Shown one piece after another: positions 33,816 through 45,128 of a stretch of DNA of 64,000 nt (position 1 is the stretch's first letter; each line of letters begins with the position of its first letter). Source of the stretch: Chalara sp. BL73 (taxonomy: Eukaryota > Ascomycota > Leotiomycetes > Helotiales). Where the stretch lies: NCBI GenBank assembly GCA_918026815.1, contig CAKJVC010000069.1:372001-436000 (forward strand), given 5' to 3'. A model generated the notes under the pieces. That model was not told where the DNA came from. It did no database searches and worked only from the letters and a program-made list of their open reading frames with translations. The translations under genes were made by a program, and so were the position numbers.

Positions 33816-35663
33816 ATGTTCTTATTATCTTTAGTCCGTCATGTGCTTTTCGTTTCTGTACCACTTTCATTAATTCTTACCTCTTATTTGTACCTTTATC
33901 CCCTTTTCCATCTTTGTGCATTCCCTGCCCCTGAGCTTGATGCCAGGTCAGCATATACCAACACTCTTTGGCAACATGTCTTGCCCTCGAGCCATAATAT
34001 TTCCAGGGTAGCGCCATTCCGTCTTCTGGCGCTTGGGGATCCGCAGCTGGAAGGCGAGTCCTCGATACGCGACACAAACTCTACAACCTTCCCGAATCTC
34101 TCTAAACTATGGCAAGATGCCTTTAAGAAGAAACACAATATCCTCCAGCGCATACGGCATAGCTTGCACGATATAATAGACTTTTACCTCGATGATATCC
34201 CTAAGGCCCTTGAAGTCTACCGGAAACGAGTCGATCATGTAGGAAATGACTACTATTTGGGGCATATTTACAGGACAATGCACTGGTGGACGGATCCCAC
34301 ACATGTTACTGTTCTTGGAGACCTGGTTGGGAGCCAATGGATTAATGATAAAGAATTTGAAAGCAGAGGCTGGAGATACTGGAACAGAGTGTTCCGGGGG
34401 GGAGAGCGTGTTCCGGATGAACTCACATCAGCTCCAAGCCTAGAGGGTCAGAACCTGAGATTTTTGGGAGACGATGCTGCCGCATGGAAGAAAAGAATCA
34501 TAAATGTTGCAGGGAATCATGATATTGGATATGCTGGTGATCTGACTAGCGATCGACTAGAAAGATTCGAGAGGGTGTTCGGAAAGCCGAATTACGAAAT
34601 GCGGTTTCAGCTTCCCATAAACTCCACACTTGTGAGGACTGAAGACAGTGTTGAAGGAGCGGAAGAGAGACCCGTTCCAGAGCTACGGATCGTAGTACTG
34701 AATGATATGAATTTAGACACGCCTGTTGGGATTAAAGAGCTGCAAGACGAGACTTATCAGTTTCTCAACGGAATCATCACCACATCCAAGGACGTCACGC
34801 GCCCCGCACACTTCACTCTGGTCCTTACGCATATCCCTCTGTATAAAGATGCTGGTATCTGCGTGGATGGACCATTCTTCGATTTCTTCAGCGATTACTT
34901 CAATAATGGAGTCAAGGAGCAAAATCACTTGTCTAGAGATGCCTCGAAGGGCATCTTAGAAGGCATATTTGGCATGAGTGGTGACAGCTACACTGCAGGC
35001 CAAGGATTTGGTAGATACGGTACAGTACTGAATGGGCATGATCATGAGGGATGTGATATATACCACTATATTAATCAATCTTCGCCACCGGAACGTCGTT
35101 GGGAAGCAACACGTTGGAAGGATGCACAAGCTTCTGACTTGCTAGACACCCCTGGGATTCCAGGTATCAGAGAAACGACCGTGAGGAGCATGATGGGCGA
35201 TTTTTCTGGCAATGCAGGCTTGATGAGCCTATGGTTCGATGAGGAAACATGGGACTGGAGATATGAGTTTGCGAATTGTGGGCTTGGTACGCAACATATT
35301 TGGTGGACAGTCCATGTTTGGGATTTCATCAATGTGATCCTGGTAGTCGTGTATGGCATCATATACGTGATTGACAAATTCGATCTCATGGAGAAATTCC
35401 AAAAGAGTTCTGCAAGGAGGTTCTTAAAATGGGTTTCCAAAAATCAGCCTGTTAGAAAAGCGCCTCTAGTCAATGGTCATACTACGCCAAACCTACTAGC
35501 GAACGAACGAAACGCAAGAAGTGAGAACATTGAGATGGTAGACCAATTAGGCACAACTGGAAAATTGGACATCTCAGGAGCCGGAAGAAAGAGTCTGAGG
35601 AAGAAAAGTAAGCGATCACTCAATGGGAGCGCCAATAGTTCAGTTGTATCCATGTATTCATAG
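33816..35663 (+). CDS. ted1: Ted1/Cdc1-type metallophosphoesterase
   Basis: An ER or Golgi membrane phosphodiesterase. The yeast relatives remodel ethanolamine phosphate on GPI anchors and so affect export of GPI proteins. It is a single exon of 615 aa. Residues about 5-30 form a membrane anchor (VLFVSVPLSLILTSYLYLYP). The calcineurin-like metal-binding motifs appear in order: ALGDPQ (near 73), LGDLVGSQW (near 168), AGNHDIGYAG (His235/Asp236) and NGHDHEGCD (His408). A second hydrophobic segment near 500-520 (FINVILVVVYGIIYVID) precedes a basic, Ser-rich cytosolic tail. Candidate N-glycosylation sites (NIS, NST, NLS) lie in the luminal part. The assignment to Ted1 rather than Cdc1 rests on general layout; both belong to one family. 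Confidence 0.9.
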   Translation: MFLLSLVRHVLFVSVPLSLILTSYLYLYPLFHLCAFPAPELDARSAYTNTLWQHVLPSSHNISRVAPFRLLALGDPQLEGESSIRDTNSTTFPNLSKLWQDAFKKKHNILQRIRHSLHDIIDFYLDDIPKALEVYRKRVDHVGNDYYLGHIYRTMHWWTDPTHVTVLGDLVGSQWINDKEFESRGWRYWNRVFRGGERVPDELTSAPSLEGQNLRFLGDDAAAWKKRIINVAGNHDIGYAGDLTSDRLERFERVFGKPNYEMRFQLPINSTLVRTEDSVEGAEERPVPELRIVVLNDMNLDTPVGIKELQDETYQFLNGIITTSKDVTRPAHFTLVLTHIPLYKDAGICVDGPFFDFFSDYFNNGVKEQNHLSRDASKGILEGIFGMSGDSYTAGQGFGRYGTVLNGHDHEGCDIYHYINQSSPPERRWEATRWKDAQASDLLDTPGIPGIRETTVRSMMGDFSGNAGLMSLWFDEETWDWRYEFANCGLGTQHIWWTVHVWDFINVILVVVYGIIYVIDKFDLMEKFQKSSARRFLKWVSKNQPVRKAPLVNGHTTPNLLANERNARSENIEMVDQLGTTGKLDISGAGRKSLRKKSKRSLNGSANSSVVSMYS

Positions 35664-36157
35664 TATGATCTTGTATGATATAGTATATACTCACAGCTGG
35701 ATAAGAATGCACATTAGTCCCTTAGACTAATTTCCCAACGACTGCAAGGCAGTCATCAGTTGCTTTTATTTCATGTTACATGTTAAGCTCTGCTATCTCG
35801 TCGAGGCCCATCACTATGTAGTCCCTGACCAATGAAAAGCAACATGCTTGCCGCAAGCCTGATTAGGCTAAGCGCCCATGGGTGCGAGTCTGAGCTTACA
35901 CTCCACATGGATACTATCCACCTGCTCTGAGATGTTTTCTTTTCTATTTCATGCTGCATAAGTACCTGCATGAAGCTATTCTATCAACTTCCCAAATTTT
36001 CTGTTAGACTTGTCTGATACGTTGTAAGGTTGTTATCTGGCAACGTTAGCGAAGAAGAGTACTCATTTAGGCTTTGTAAAGCGCGCAGGTCTTTAGATGC
36101 CGCCCCTGAATAAGTTTTGTTCATCTTTACATACCAAAGAACCGCTCAAGGACTGCT
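35664..36157. other. Spacer between Ted1-like and Zn2Cys6 genes
   Basis: It holds the 3' flank of the phosphoesterase and the promoter of the regulator. No gene or repeat is seen. Confidence 0.45.
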
Positions 36158-38295
36158 ATGGAAGACCTCCCAAGTAATTGGACCACGGTTGGCCGTGGAG
36201 ACAAGTTCTCCCAGCAGGGCAGTCAAGACATTAACCTCGCAATGGAATTCCCTTTCGACATGGGTGCAGAAGTTTGGCAGGCACATGGCGATGATTCGTG
36301 GATGTATGATACATCAATTTTACCAGAAGTCTCTATGGATGATGTCTTAGCTGGCTATGATGACTGGCCATTCCTCGATGCTGGTTCTGGATGGCCTACT
36401 CATACATCGAACTCCAGCATACCAGACCTCGAGACACCAATGGATTTTCTCCCGACTTCGATGACCGGATCTAATCAACTTCTGTCTCCTGATTCACATC
36501 ATATGATAAGGCAAAGCCTAGTCAGCTCTAATTTAAATGCAGACTTAGATGCATTTTCCATTTTCACAGATAATGATGGACTGACGGATGAGACTGTGCT
36601 ATTGGACCATGGTTCACAGCTGCGGTCGGCTCCAAATATTGTCCAACGCAAAGCTGATCGACCGTCGCCTCGAGCACCACTACCGCCAACCTTCCAGCTC
36701 AAGGATGGCATGAATACGTTTCGACTAGAAATTCCTTTAGATGGCAACAATCCACCCTCAAGAAAACGGAAAGCCTACTCTCCTAACCGCGCCAAAGAAA
36801 TTGCCTCAATGCGCAAACGCGGCGTTTGTGCTCTTTGTCGCCATCTTAAGAAACCTGTAAGTGTGCACATCTTCTCCTTAACCTATATCTACACTAAAAC
36901 GATAACGTAGTGCTCAACTGGCGAACCATGCGCAACCTGTCTCGCTAAAGCCGGTTCCCAAAAACTAGGCCGCTATATCTGCAATCGGGATTCTTTTGTT
37001 TCTCATACCTCCAATTTCCTCTACGGCTTCGCCACTAATTGCGGAAAGTCGGCGGTACCTCCCTCCATCTTCACCCTTCATGACAGGTTGAAGGACGAAC
37101 CACCTGTAGGGCGACCTAGACAGGTGTATCTGACTGCTGCGTTTGATGATATATATGGTGCGGATATCCCACTTCATGAACGGCCGAGATTAGAAGTTTT
37201 GGTGCACGATGTTAGTGTGGAAATAAATTACGTGCATATTCGAATCTATCAGAAACTTGGCAAGAGAGAGAAAGAGGTCGTGAATGAGATGGGTGACTAT
37301 CCTGTGATTTGCGGTGGGCTACCAGAGCTCGGGACGTTGTATGCTTGGGCGGAAACCATCATCAAGCTTAAGAAGAAAGAAAAGGGGCTCGACTACAAAT
37401 CGACCCATGCTTTCCTGCACCATTACTCAAAGCGGAGGATGGGAAACGCTTTTGCTGTAAGTGTTTTTCTTCTTTAGTGAGGAGATTTAAAGAAGATGGA
37501 AAGAGTAGCTGATGTGAAGGACTAGCATGATCTAATCAATCATACTTTAACATTAATAACACTCATGGAATACGTCCACGACCTTCCCTACCTATACAAT
37601 AGCCAAGAACTGGTGCAGTGTCCCGGAAAATTTACACGAAAGCCCATCACCTTCATGATCTGGAAACAGCTCGCATCCATCGTCCTCAAAGAAATCAAAT
37701 CCTCCGAATCCCACATTTTCTCCCTCCTCGATACCCTCTTCTCTTCCCCAAAACTCAATATCACCCGCGAAACGGCAATCCCGATCAGCGTCGCCATTTG
37801 GTGTTTGATCCTCCACTATGGTAAATGGGTGATGCATTTTGATTTTAAGGAAAAAGGCATGTTCCAATTTTTCAATTCAGGCTAATGGCAGAGACAACAG
37901 TGCGGATTATAGACTGACTTGACTTATAGAACAAATGAATACAACCAAAGAAGAAAAGGAGTGGGTGAACTTTATATACAACAAACTGATCGCGACATAC
38001 GCGGTATTATTCCCGAGCTACGAGGGGCCAATGAACTGTTTCAATGATGAGGGGGAGTATAGGGATGCGCTGGGTGGCGATGAGGTTTTGATTGAGGCGT
38101 TTGAAAATTTGAAGCATATGAGCAGCGGTAAGTTCTTCCCTAGAGTTGGTGTTGGAGGCTATGTGGAATGCAAGCTGACGGGGAGCAGATTGCAAGAATG
38201 AGGATTTTATGGCGTGTAATATTTTGCTTAAGAAGTTGATCTATGACCGGAAGAAGAGGAATCATAAAAAAGAGTCCTGGGACTGTCGGGGATAG
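36158..38295 (+). CDS. Zn2Cys6 transcription factor with internal zinc cluster
   Basis: A nuclear regulator whose targets are unknown. Five exons: 36158-36856, 36911-37456, 37526-37820, 37930-38127, 38189-38295 (1845 nt, 614 aa). A long acidic N-terminal part (residues 1-200, rich in Asp, Ser and Pro) could be an activation domain. A basic RKRKAYSPNRAKEIASMRKR precedes the zinc cluster CALCRHLKKP/CSTGEPCATC, with Cys224, 227, 234, 240 and 243 and a sixth Cys in GRYIC. An intron splits the cluster between Pro233 and Cys234. The C-terminal half has no named domain I can assign, but includes helical segments (LPELGTLYAWAETIIKLKKK). The cluster lies about 220 residues in, not near the start as in Gal4-type factors. 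All introns are GT-AG. Confidence 0.88.
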
Positions 38296-39827
38296 ATCAG
38301 AATCAATGTCTGCAAGCCAAGACTCAAGAAATGTGCCCAGGTGTGTTGGCGTGTTCTCGGACTGCCCACTCCTTGTTTGATCGATTTTGTATCAGGAAAC
38401 ATGACACAGCCTCTATTGCCCACGATATACCCAGCTACGGCAGAGTCTTCCCCCTTCCCCCCCTCCCCCCAAAAAAGACTCTATGTCCTATGGGCAATAG
38501 AGTGACGGGGCAAAAGGGGCATTTCTCTAGAGAGAATGGTGCCTCTTCGGTCTAGGGCCAGGCTCTTGCTACATAGCTGGGATATGGGAATCTCATCCAG
38601 CTCCTCCCGAGATATAGCAGCAAGCCCGAGTTCTAATGTACCTAACTAAGACAGATCTTAGATGGCTGATTTATTGCATCGTTGAAGTTGAAGCGTGAGT
38701 GGGCACGGCCACAGGCAGGTCGCACCCCAAGTGTAGCCATTAGGCTGATATTCCCTTAGCTTCGCTCAAGCGTTGCGATATGTGCAAAGCTCCTCGCTCC
38801 AGCAGGATGGCCGCTTTTCAAATATTACGGGCGCGCTTCTTTTGCGAAGAAATCGTAACTAATATTATACATTGGCTGGCCATACAGCGTTGCTTCTCCC
38901 GCTATTCTTAATTCTCAGTGATCGCCTCTATCCGTGTATACGATTTGACTACCATGAAAACGAGAGGTTGGGTGGCAAAGCACATAAAACAGCCTTGATT
39001 GTACTTCTTGGGAAATCATGGATATTTGGTACCGTATTCCATTGTATATGTACTTCGGTGTGTTTCCTCAACATTTTTCGTTAGATTACTAGACATTACG
39101 GAGCATACTAGTATGACATTAAAGGGATGCTTGAGCGTTTATCTCTTGCATAGGCTCGAAGCTGCAATTTATATATCTTCAGCTTAGATTATGCGTAATG
39201 ATCTGAGAGTGTATCGTCTAGCCTAACCCGCCTGTTCGTTTATGGCTGTTCCTTAACACCGCAACTCATTAGCAATGATTGGGTTGGTCTTCCGGCATCA
39301 TCGCTTTCTTCATTCTTGAGAGATCTGATGCCAAATTGCGGCCATGCTAGGCTACTAGGCTGGTCCGTATGGCTTTCTCATATCCTCTTGATGCAGGTTA
39401 TGCAAAGACGCATTCGAAATGCTGTCGCTTTTTCGCCTCTATCAGGGGGGCTCGGAACACTCGGGCGTATATTGAGAGATTCTGGTTGAATTTTTGGGAG
39501 TGGATTCCGTATCCAGATCCACGGTTTGGTCCGGATGCGGCTGCAAGTCGACATATCCGTGTCTCCTCAAGCGACGTCACGGACCAACCATCGAGCTGCT
39601 TTGTATCTGCCTGCAGGTAGCCAAGCGATTGTCATATGATCTACCAATACCATTACGGGCCGGAAATTGAACTCACCTGCAAGGATGTGAGTCCTTCCCA
39701 TGTACGGTGGTATTATATACCTTGCTGACTGCACTACCCCGCGTACCTGAATATATATACGTGTATATGCCTTGAGAGGCCTCCTGTGAACTTTCACTGG
39801 GTGCTAAAATTCTTGCAAGTAACAAAG
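38296..39827. other. Gene-poor spacer
   Basis: No gene is seen in 1.5 kb. A polypyrimidine tract (38447-38470, mostly C) followed by A6 could form unusual DNA structure. The last part is the promoter of the FAD oxidase. Confidence 0.45.
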
Positions 39828-41571
39828 ATGATCCTTTCTTTCTTCCTTCTGGTTGCGTGTTATAGCCCAAAAGTCGCTGGGACCACATTGATGACAAGGC
39901 ATTCGAGTTGTGTTAACGCTGTAAGATAGTCGCAAATTTGGAGACCGTCAATGATACGATAAAGACGCTCAGAAGAACGCTGACAGTAGGAGCAGTGTAA
40001 TATTCTGAATAGTCGTCTTCCAGGCAGAGTCTCATTTCCAGGGGATCCGGTTTTTATTGAGCAGTCAAAATATTGGTCCACTCAGCAAGCTTCGGTCGTT
40101 CCTACATGCAGAGTATCTCCCACACATGTTTCCGAAGTCTCAACTGCAATCTTAGCACTGAATGCCCAATCTTGTCATTTTGCAGTCAAGAGCGGAGGAC
40201 ATGCTTGCTTTGCTGGAGCGTCGAATATTGACGAGGGTGTGACGATTGATCTTGCGAACTTGAAGCAAATCGCCGTCTCTAACGATAGGAAGCAAGTATC
40301 CGTTGGGCCTGGAAACCGCTGGATGGATGTTTACGGACATCTTGATCCATTGGGTCTGTCAGTCATAGGAGGTCGCGTGGGTGATATTGGTGTGGGGGGC
40401 TTGACTTTAGGTGGTGGGATCTCGTTCTTCTCTGGCCGTTATGGCCTGGCGTGTGACAATGTGAATAACTATCAGGTAGTTATTCTCCCACTTCATGGCT
40501 GGTCATCTGTCTAGAAAGAAATTACTGGCTAGATGTTGAACTATTCGACGCGCTAACTATGAGTTAGGTGGTCTTTGCTAATGGCGAGATACATGATGTC
40601 AACTTGCAAACATTCCCAGATCTATTCTGGGCACTTCGGGGAGGTGGGAATAACTTCGGCATCGTCACAAGATTTGACTTGAAATCATTTCCCCAAGGTG
40701 ACCTCTGGAGAGGTGTCTTAACCTGGACGTATGACAAAACGCCTGAGGTTCTAAAAGCGCTCAGTGACTTTGCTCAAAACCATGCAGAAGATGTGGACGC
40801 AACTTTGTTTGTCGCGGTTGGGTATCTTGCCATTGCAGGCGGTTTTGCAACAGTTGCGGAGCTGGAATATGGGAAGCCAGTTATAAATCCTCCGATTTTG
40901 CAGCCTTTCACGAATATTTCCTCGGTTGCGTATACATCAACAATCTCAAACTTGACTCAGCTTACTATTGATCAACTAGCAAACAATCCATCTGGATTTA
41001 GGTTAGTTTTATCTTATCTGCTGAAACTAGGTACTTAAATGTCACAGGGAGACATACTGGACATGCTCTTTTCGAAATGACTTTGAACTTATGGATAGAG
41101 CTCGAAATATACTGCGAGAGGAGTTTGAGAAGATCATTGCAGTCCCTGATGTCCTTCCTGTTGGTGTTTTCCAGCCTATTAGCTCGGCTATTATCTCCCA
41201 CATGAGCGAGGCGGGCGGTAATGCTCTTGGGATCGATGCTTCTGATGCGCCGCTTATTAGTAAGTGGCATACGGAGATTCCATCCGATATACTGACTTTA
41301 AACATACTTCCACGTATCGCTCAAATGGAGCAATGTCGCCGACGATGCGATCATGATGCAGACGGCGGCAAATGTCATATCGCGTGTGAATGAGGCGGCG
41401 AAAGAGAAGGGCCTGCACTTTCCGTGGATATATCAAAACTATGCGGCAAAGCAACAAGACGTATTTCGTGGATATGGGGAAACCAGTCATCAGAGATTGA
41501 GAGAGATCAGTCGAAAATACGATCCTCATGGTGTATTTACGAAGTTGCAACCTGGTTACTTCAAGATATAA
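39828..41571 (+). CDS. Secreted FAD-linked oxidoreductase (BBE/VAO-like)
   Basis: A secreted flavoprotein oxidase that would oxidise a sugar, alcohol or small metabolite and release peroxide. Exons: 39828-39920, 39996-40475, 40568-41001, 41048-41263, 41331-41571 (1464 nt, 487 aa). Exon 1 encodes a signal peptide (MILSFFLLVACYSPKVAG). The FAD-binding part has VSPTHVSEVSTAI, AVKSGGHA with His100 as the likely covalent FAD attachment, GGRVGDIGVGGLTLGGGISF and ALRGGGNNFGIVTRFDL. The end is KYDPHGVFTKLQPGYFKI, typical for the family. Intron 4 is problematic. Homology expects VSLKWSNVADD, but no AG acceptor yields it. The model uses a GTGGCA donor and GGAG acceptor, which restores the frame but loses several residues. 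The preferred-looking GTAAGT donor at 41260 would frameshift with that acceptor. The gene may be impaired. Confidence 0.85.
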
Positions 41572-42148
41572 AGCTCATGACTGCAATTGACAGGTTCCAT
41601 CCACAATATTGGCCGTTGTACATAAAAATATAGCATCTCGAGGTGTCAATATACAACAAAAGAATAGACAGAAAAAGCAATTAACAGCAGTTCAGTGTAC
41701 CAATAACAATTGAAGTCTACAAGACAAGCTTTCAACGGTATCACGACATCGCGGGAGATACGCACCCGGCATATCAACTGTGCGGCATATAAGGCCGTGT
41801 GTCGTTTTACTTTATTAGAGCTAATTTTTATGCTCAAACAGCATGCCTTTACAATAAACTCGGAAGTGAATTTTGTACTGTTTCCACTTCCTGGAACCTC
41901 GGTCATTCAAAGTGAACTGGGTTTTTTTTTCTTGGCTGACAAAGCAGCACAACCAACTCTCTGAGGCTGGACTCTGTTGTTAGGCCCACTTTTTCATATG
42001 GAGGGGCTAAAACTGCACCAAGTGTCTGTCAATTGGAAATCGAAAAGCACCAGAACCTTCTCCCTTACAATACGCAACTGCCCCTAATGATTGATTATCT
42101 CTGACCGTACGACTACAAGAGAGTATATATATTAAACTCCCTACGTGA
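41572..42148. other. Spacer before thioredoxin reductase
   Basis: It holds the 3' flank of the FAD oxidase and the promoter of thioredoxin reductase. A T10 run lies near 41920. The minus-strand frame at 41646-41906 has no family signature. Confidence 0.4.
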
Positions 42149-42346
42149 CCCACACCTTCTCTGTATGACCTTGCCTTGAATTCCACGCCACAATCAACAA
42201 AAACAGCCAAAACGTTCTCCTCGGCCTTCAAACGTACTTTGCGCTCAAGCAGTGGTTTCTCGATTGCTGCCGCAGCGAGTTTTCAGCAAAAGCCTGTGCA
42301 GCAAACAAATAGCGCAAGCCTCCTAGTCAGGAGCGCCGAGAGGAAG
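42149..42346 (+). promoter_or_regulatory. ATG-less in-frame 5' extension with a short uORF
   Basis: Directly upstream of the thioredoxin reductase ATG, 66 codons are open in the same frame, bounded by a TGA at 42146-42148. The encoded stretch is rich in Ser, Thr, Ala, Lys and Arg with very few acids (SSAFKRTLRSSSGFSIAAAA), like a mitochondrial presequence, yet has no ATG. In-frame near-cognate starts are CTG at 42161 and TTG at 42176. A five-codon out-of-frame uORF (MTLP and stop) spans 42165-42179. Function is inferred. Confidence 0.45.
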
Positions 42347-43631
42347 ATGCATAGCAAGGTAGTCGGTGAGTGTTTCTCTTTACGCGTCAAGCAGGAAGAG
42401 CCCAGATATATGGCCGGTGTTAGACATGAGCACGCGTTAACATTAAAAAAATAGTCATTGGGTCCGGCCCGGCCGCGCACACAGCTGCAGTATACCTTGC
42501 AAGAGCGGAATTAAAACGTCAGTACATATATCATAAAGTGGTGGAAATATGCTAAACATTGAAAGCTGTCCTATATGAAGGAATGCTCGCAAATGGTATC
42601 GCCGCTGGTGGACAATTGACCACGACAACCGACGTTGAGAACTATCCAGGTTTCCCCAATGGAATTGGCGGATATGATCTAATGGTATGTCTCCTCCTCA
42701 CCACACCTTTCGTCTGGCCTAACAGCAACTCTACAGGATGGAATGCGCAAACAATCCGAGAAGTTTGGGACAGAAATCATTACCGAAACCATATCAAAGG
42801 TCGACTTATCGAAACGTCCTTTTAAATACTGGCCCGAGGGTGAAGAAGATAAGGAGCCGCATACTGTGGACGCACTTATCATTGCTACTGGAGCCTCAGC
42901 ACGCCGATTAAATCTCCCAGGAGAGGAAAAATACTGGCAGAGTGGAATATCAGCCTGTGCAGTCTGCGATGGCGCAGTTCCGATTTTCAGGAACAAGCCC
43001 TTGGTTGTGATTGGAGGCGGTGACTCTGCCGCTGAGGAGGCCATCTTCTTGACCAAATATGGAAGCCACGTTACAGTATTAGTCCGAAGAGACGTCCTCA
43101 GGGCAAGCAAGACAATGGCTAAAAGATTGCTTGCCAACAAGAAGGTTACCGTCAAGTTCAACACCGTAGGTGGTGAAATTAGCGGTGATTCGAGGGGTCT
43201 GATGAGCCATATGGTATTCAAAGATGTCAAGACAGGAAAGGAGGAGAAGGTCGAGGCAAATGGGCTCTTCTACGCTGTAGGCCACGACCCTGCTACTGCA
43301 CTATTTAAAGGACAAGTGGAGACGGACGAGGATGGCTACATCATCACTAAGCCTGGTACTAGCTACACAAATGTTGAAGGTGTCTTTGCCGCAGGTGATG
43401 TCCAAGATAAGAAGTACAGACAAGCAATCACAAGTGCAGGTATGTCACCAGTAGTTCCTTAGTCGTGTACACCAACTAACCATTCGCGCAGGTTCTGGGT
43501 GTATAGCAGCTCTCGAGGCAGAGAAATATCTTGCCGAGCAAGAAGATATCGAAAATCCTCTCGAGAAGAGTGGTGCAGAGAAAAGCAACAATGCCGTGGT
43601 ACCCGAGTACAAGACAAACCCGTTGCTGTAG
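42347..43631 (+). CDS. trr1: Thioredoxin reductase (NADPH)
   Basis: A low-molecular-weight flavoenzyme that transfers electrons from NADPH through FAD to thioredoxin, in the cytosol and possibly mitochondria. Exons: 42347-42365, 42455-42517, 42566-42684, 42737-43439, 43492-43631 (1044 nt, 347 aa). The N-terminus [20 protein letters not shown] is the FAD-binding GxGxxA motif, and [19 protein letters not shown] follows. The redox-active pair is CAVC at residues 141-144. The NADPH motif is [42 protein letters not shown] closes the FAD fold (split by an intron within AG/SGC). Length and motifs match fungal cytosolic enzymes, supporting this ATG. A presequence-like open frame lies just upstream (separate entry). 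It converges on the xylanase gene. Confidence 0.95.
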
Positions 43632-44375
43632 ATATGACAGAGTTTCAGGATGGCCATAGACAAAATGGCTCGTATATCATAGACTTCAAAGTAGGCGTTA
43701 GATGCACTATAGAATCAGGGGCTTCTACCTGAGAGGGTTCATTGCCATATCAGCCATTCTTCAAATCATTCTTCGATAGTTCGTGAAGATTGAATTCACA
43801 TATTTATCTATTTATTGGTTTAGCCTGACTTTACGTCAGACTACATACAGAAGCGCAATCTTGTGTGTTTGGGCTATAGCCTCATGTCAAGTGACAATTG
43901 GGAGTTTCTTCTTTTTCTTCCCTACACTTGCTTACTCTGGATAAGCTCTATCAGCTTTGAAAACTATTCGTCGTACTCTCCCCTCCATGCCTCAGTCTGC
44001 TTTGCCCGTGGGTCATACTGTTCTCTATGAAAAATTATCTGGTTGAAATTCGTCTATCTTGAAGTTGCATTCGGTTTCCTGAGGTGTAGGCAAGCTTCAA
44101 TCTCCACATGAATTTGCTGTATACTTTCTACCTACACGAAAGTGATAGTTGATTTCATCAGGGTTATATGCCCTGTGACAAGCTCTGTCATCGAGCAAGA
44201 CGTGTGCACTGGAGCAATATTTACAAACATGTCCATAATTTAACTATATACACAGAAAAATGCCAGCATCTGTAGCAAATTCAAGCCTCTCGACTCTCAC
44301 ATCATAAATCCCATAGCAAATACTCTTGTTCACGACTCATTCTTGGCATAGAGCTCTAGCCTGGTGCTTCTTGCT
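43632..44375. other. Convergent 3' spacer, thioredoxin reductase / xylanase
   Basis: It holds the 3' flanks of both converging genes. No ORF of note, RNA gene or repeat is seen. Confidence 0.5.
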
Positions 44376-45128
<753 letters not shown>

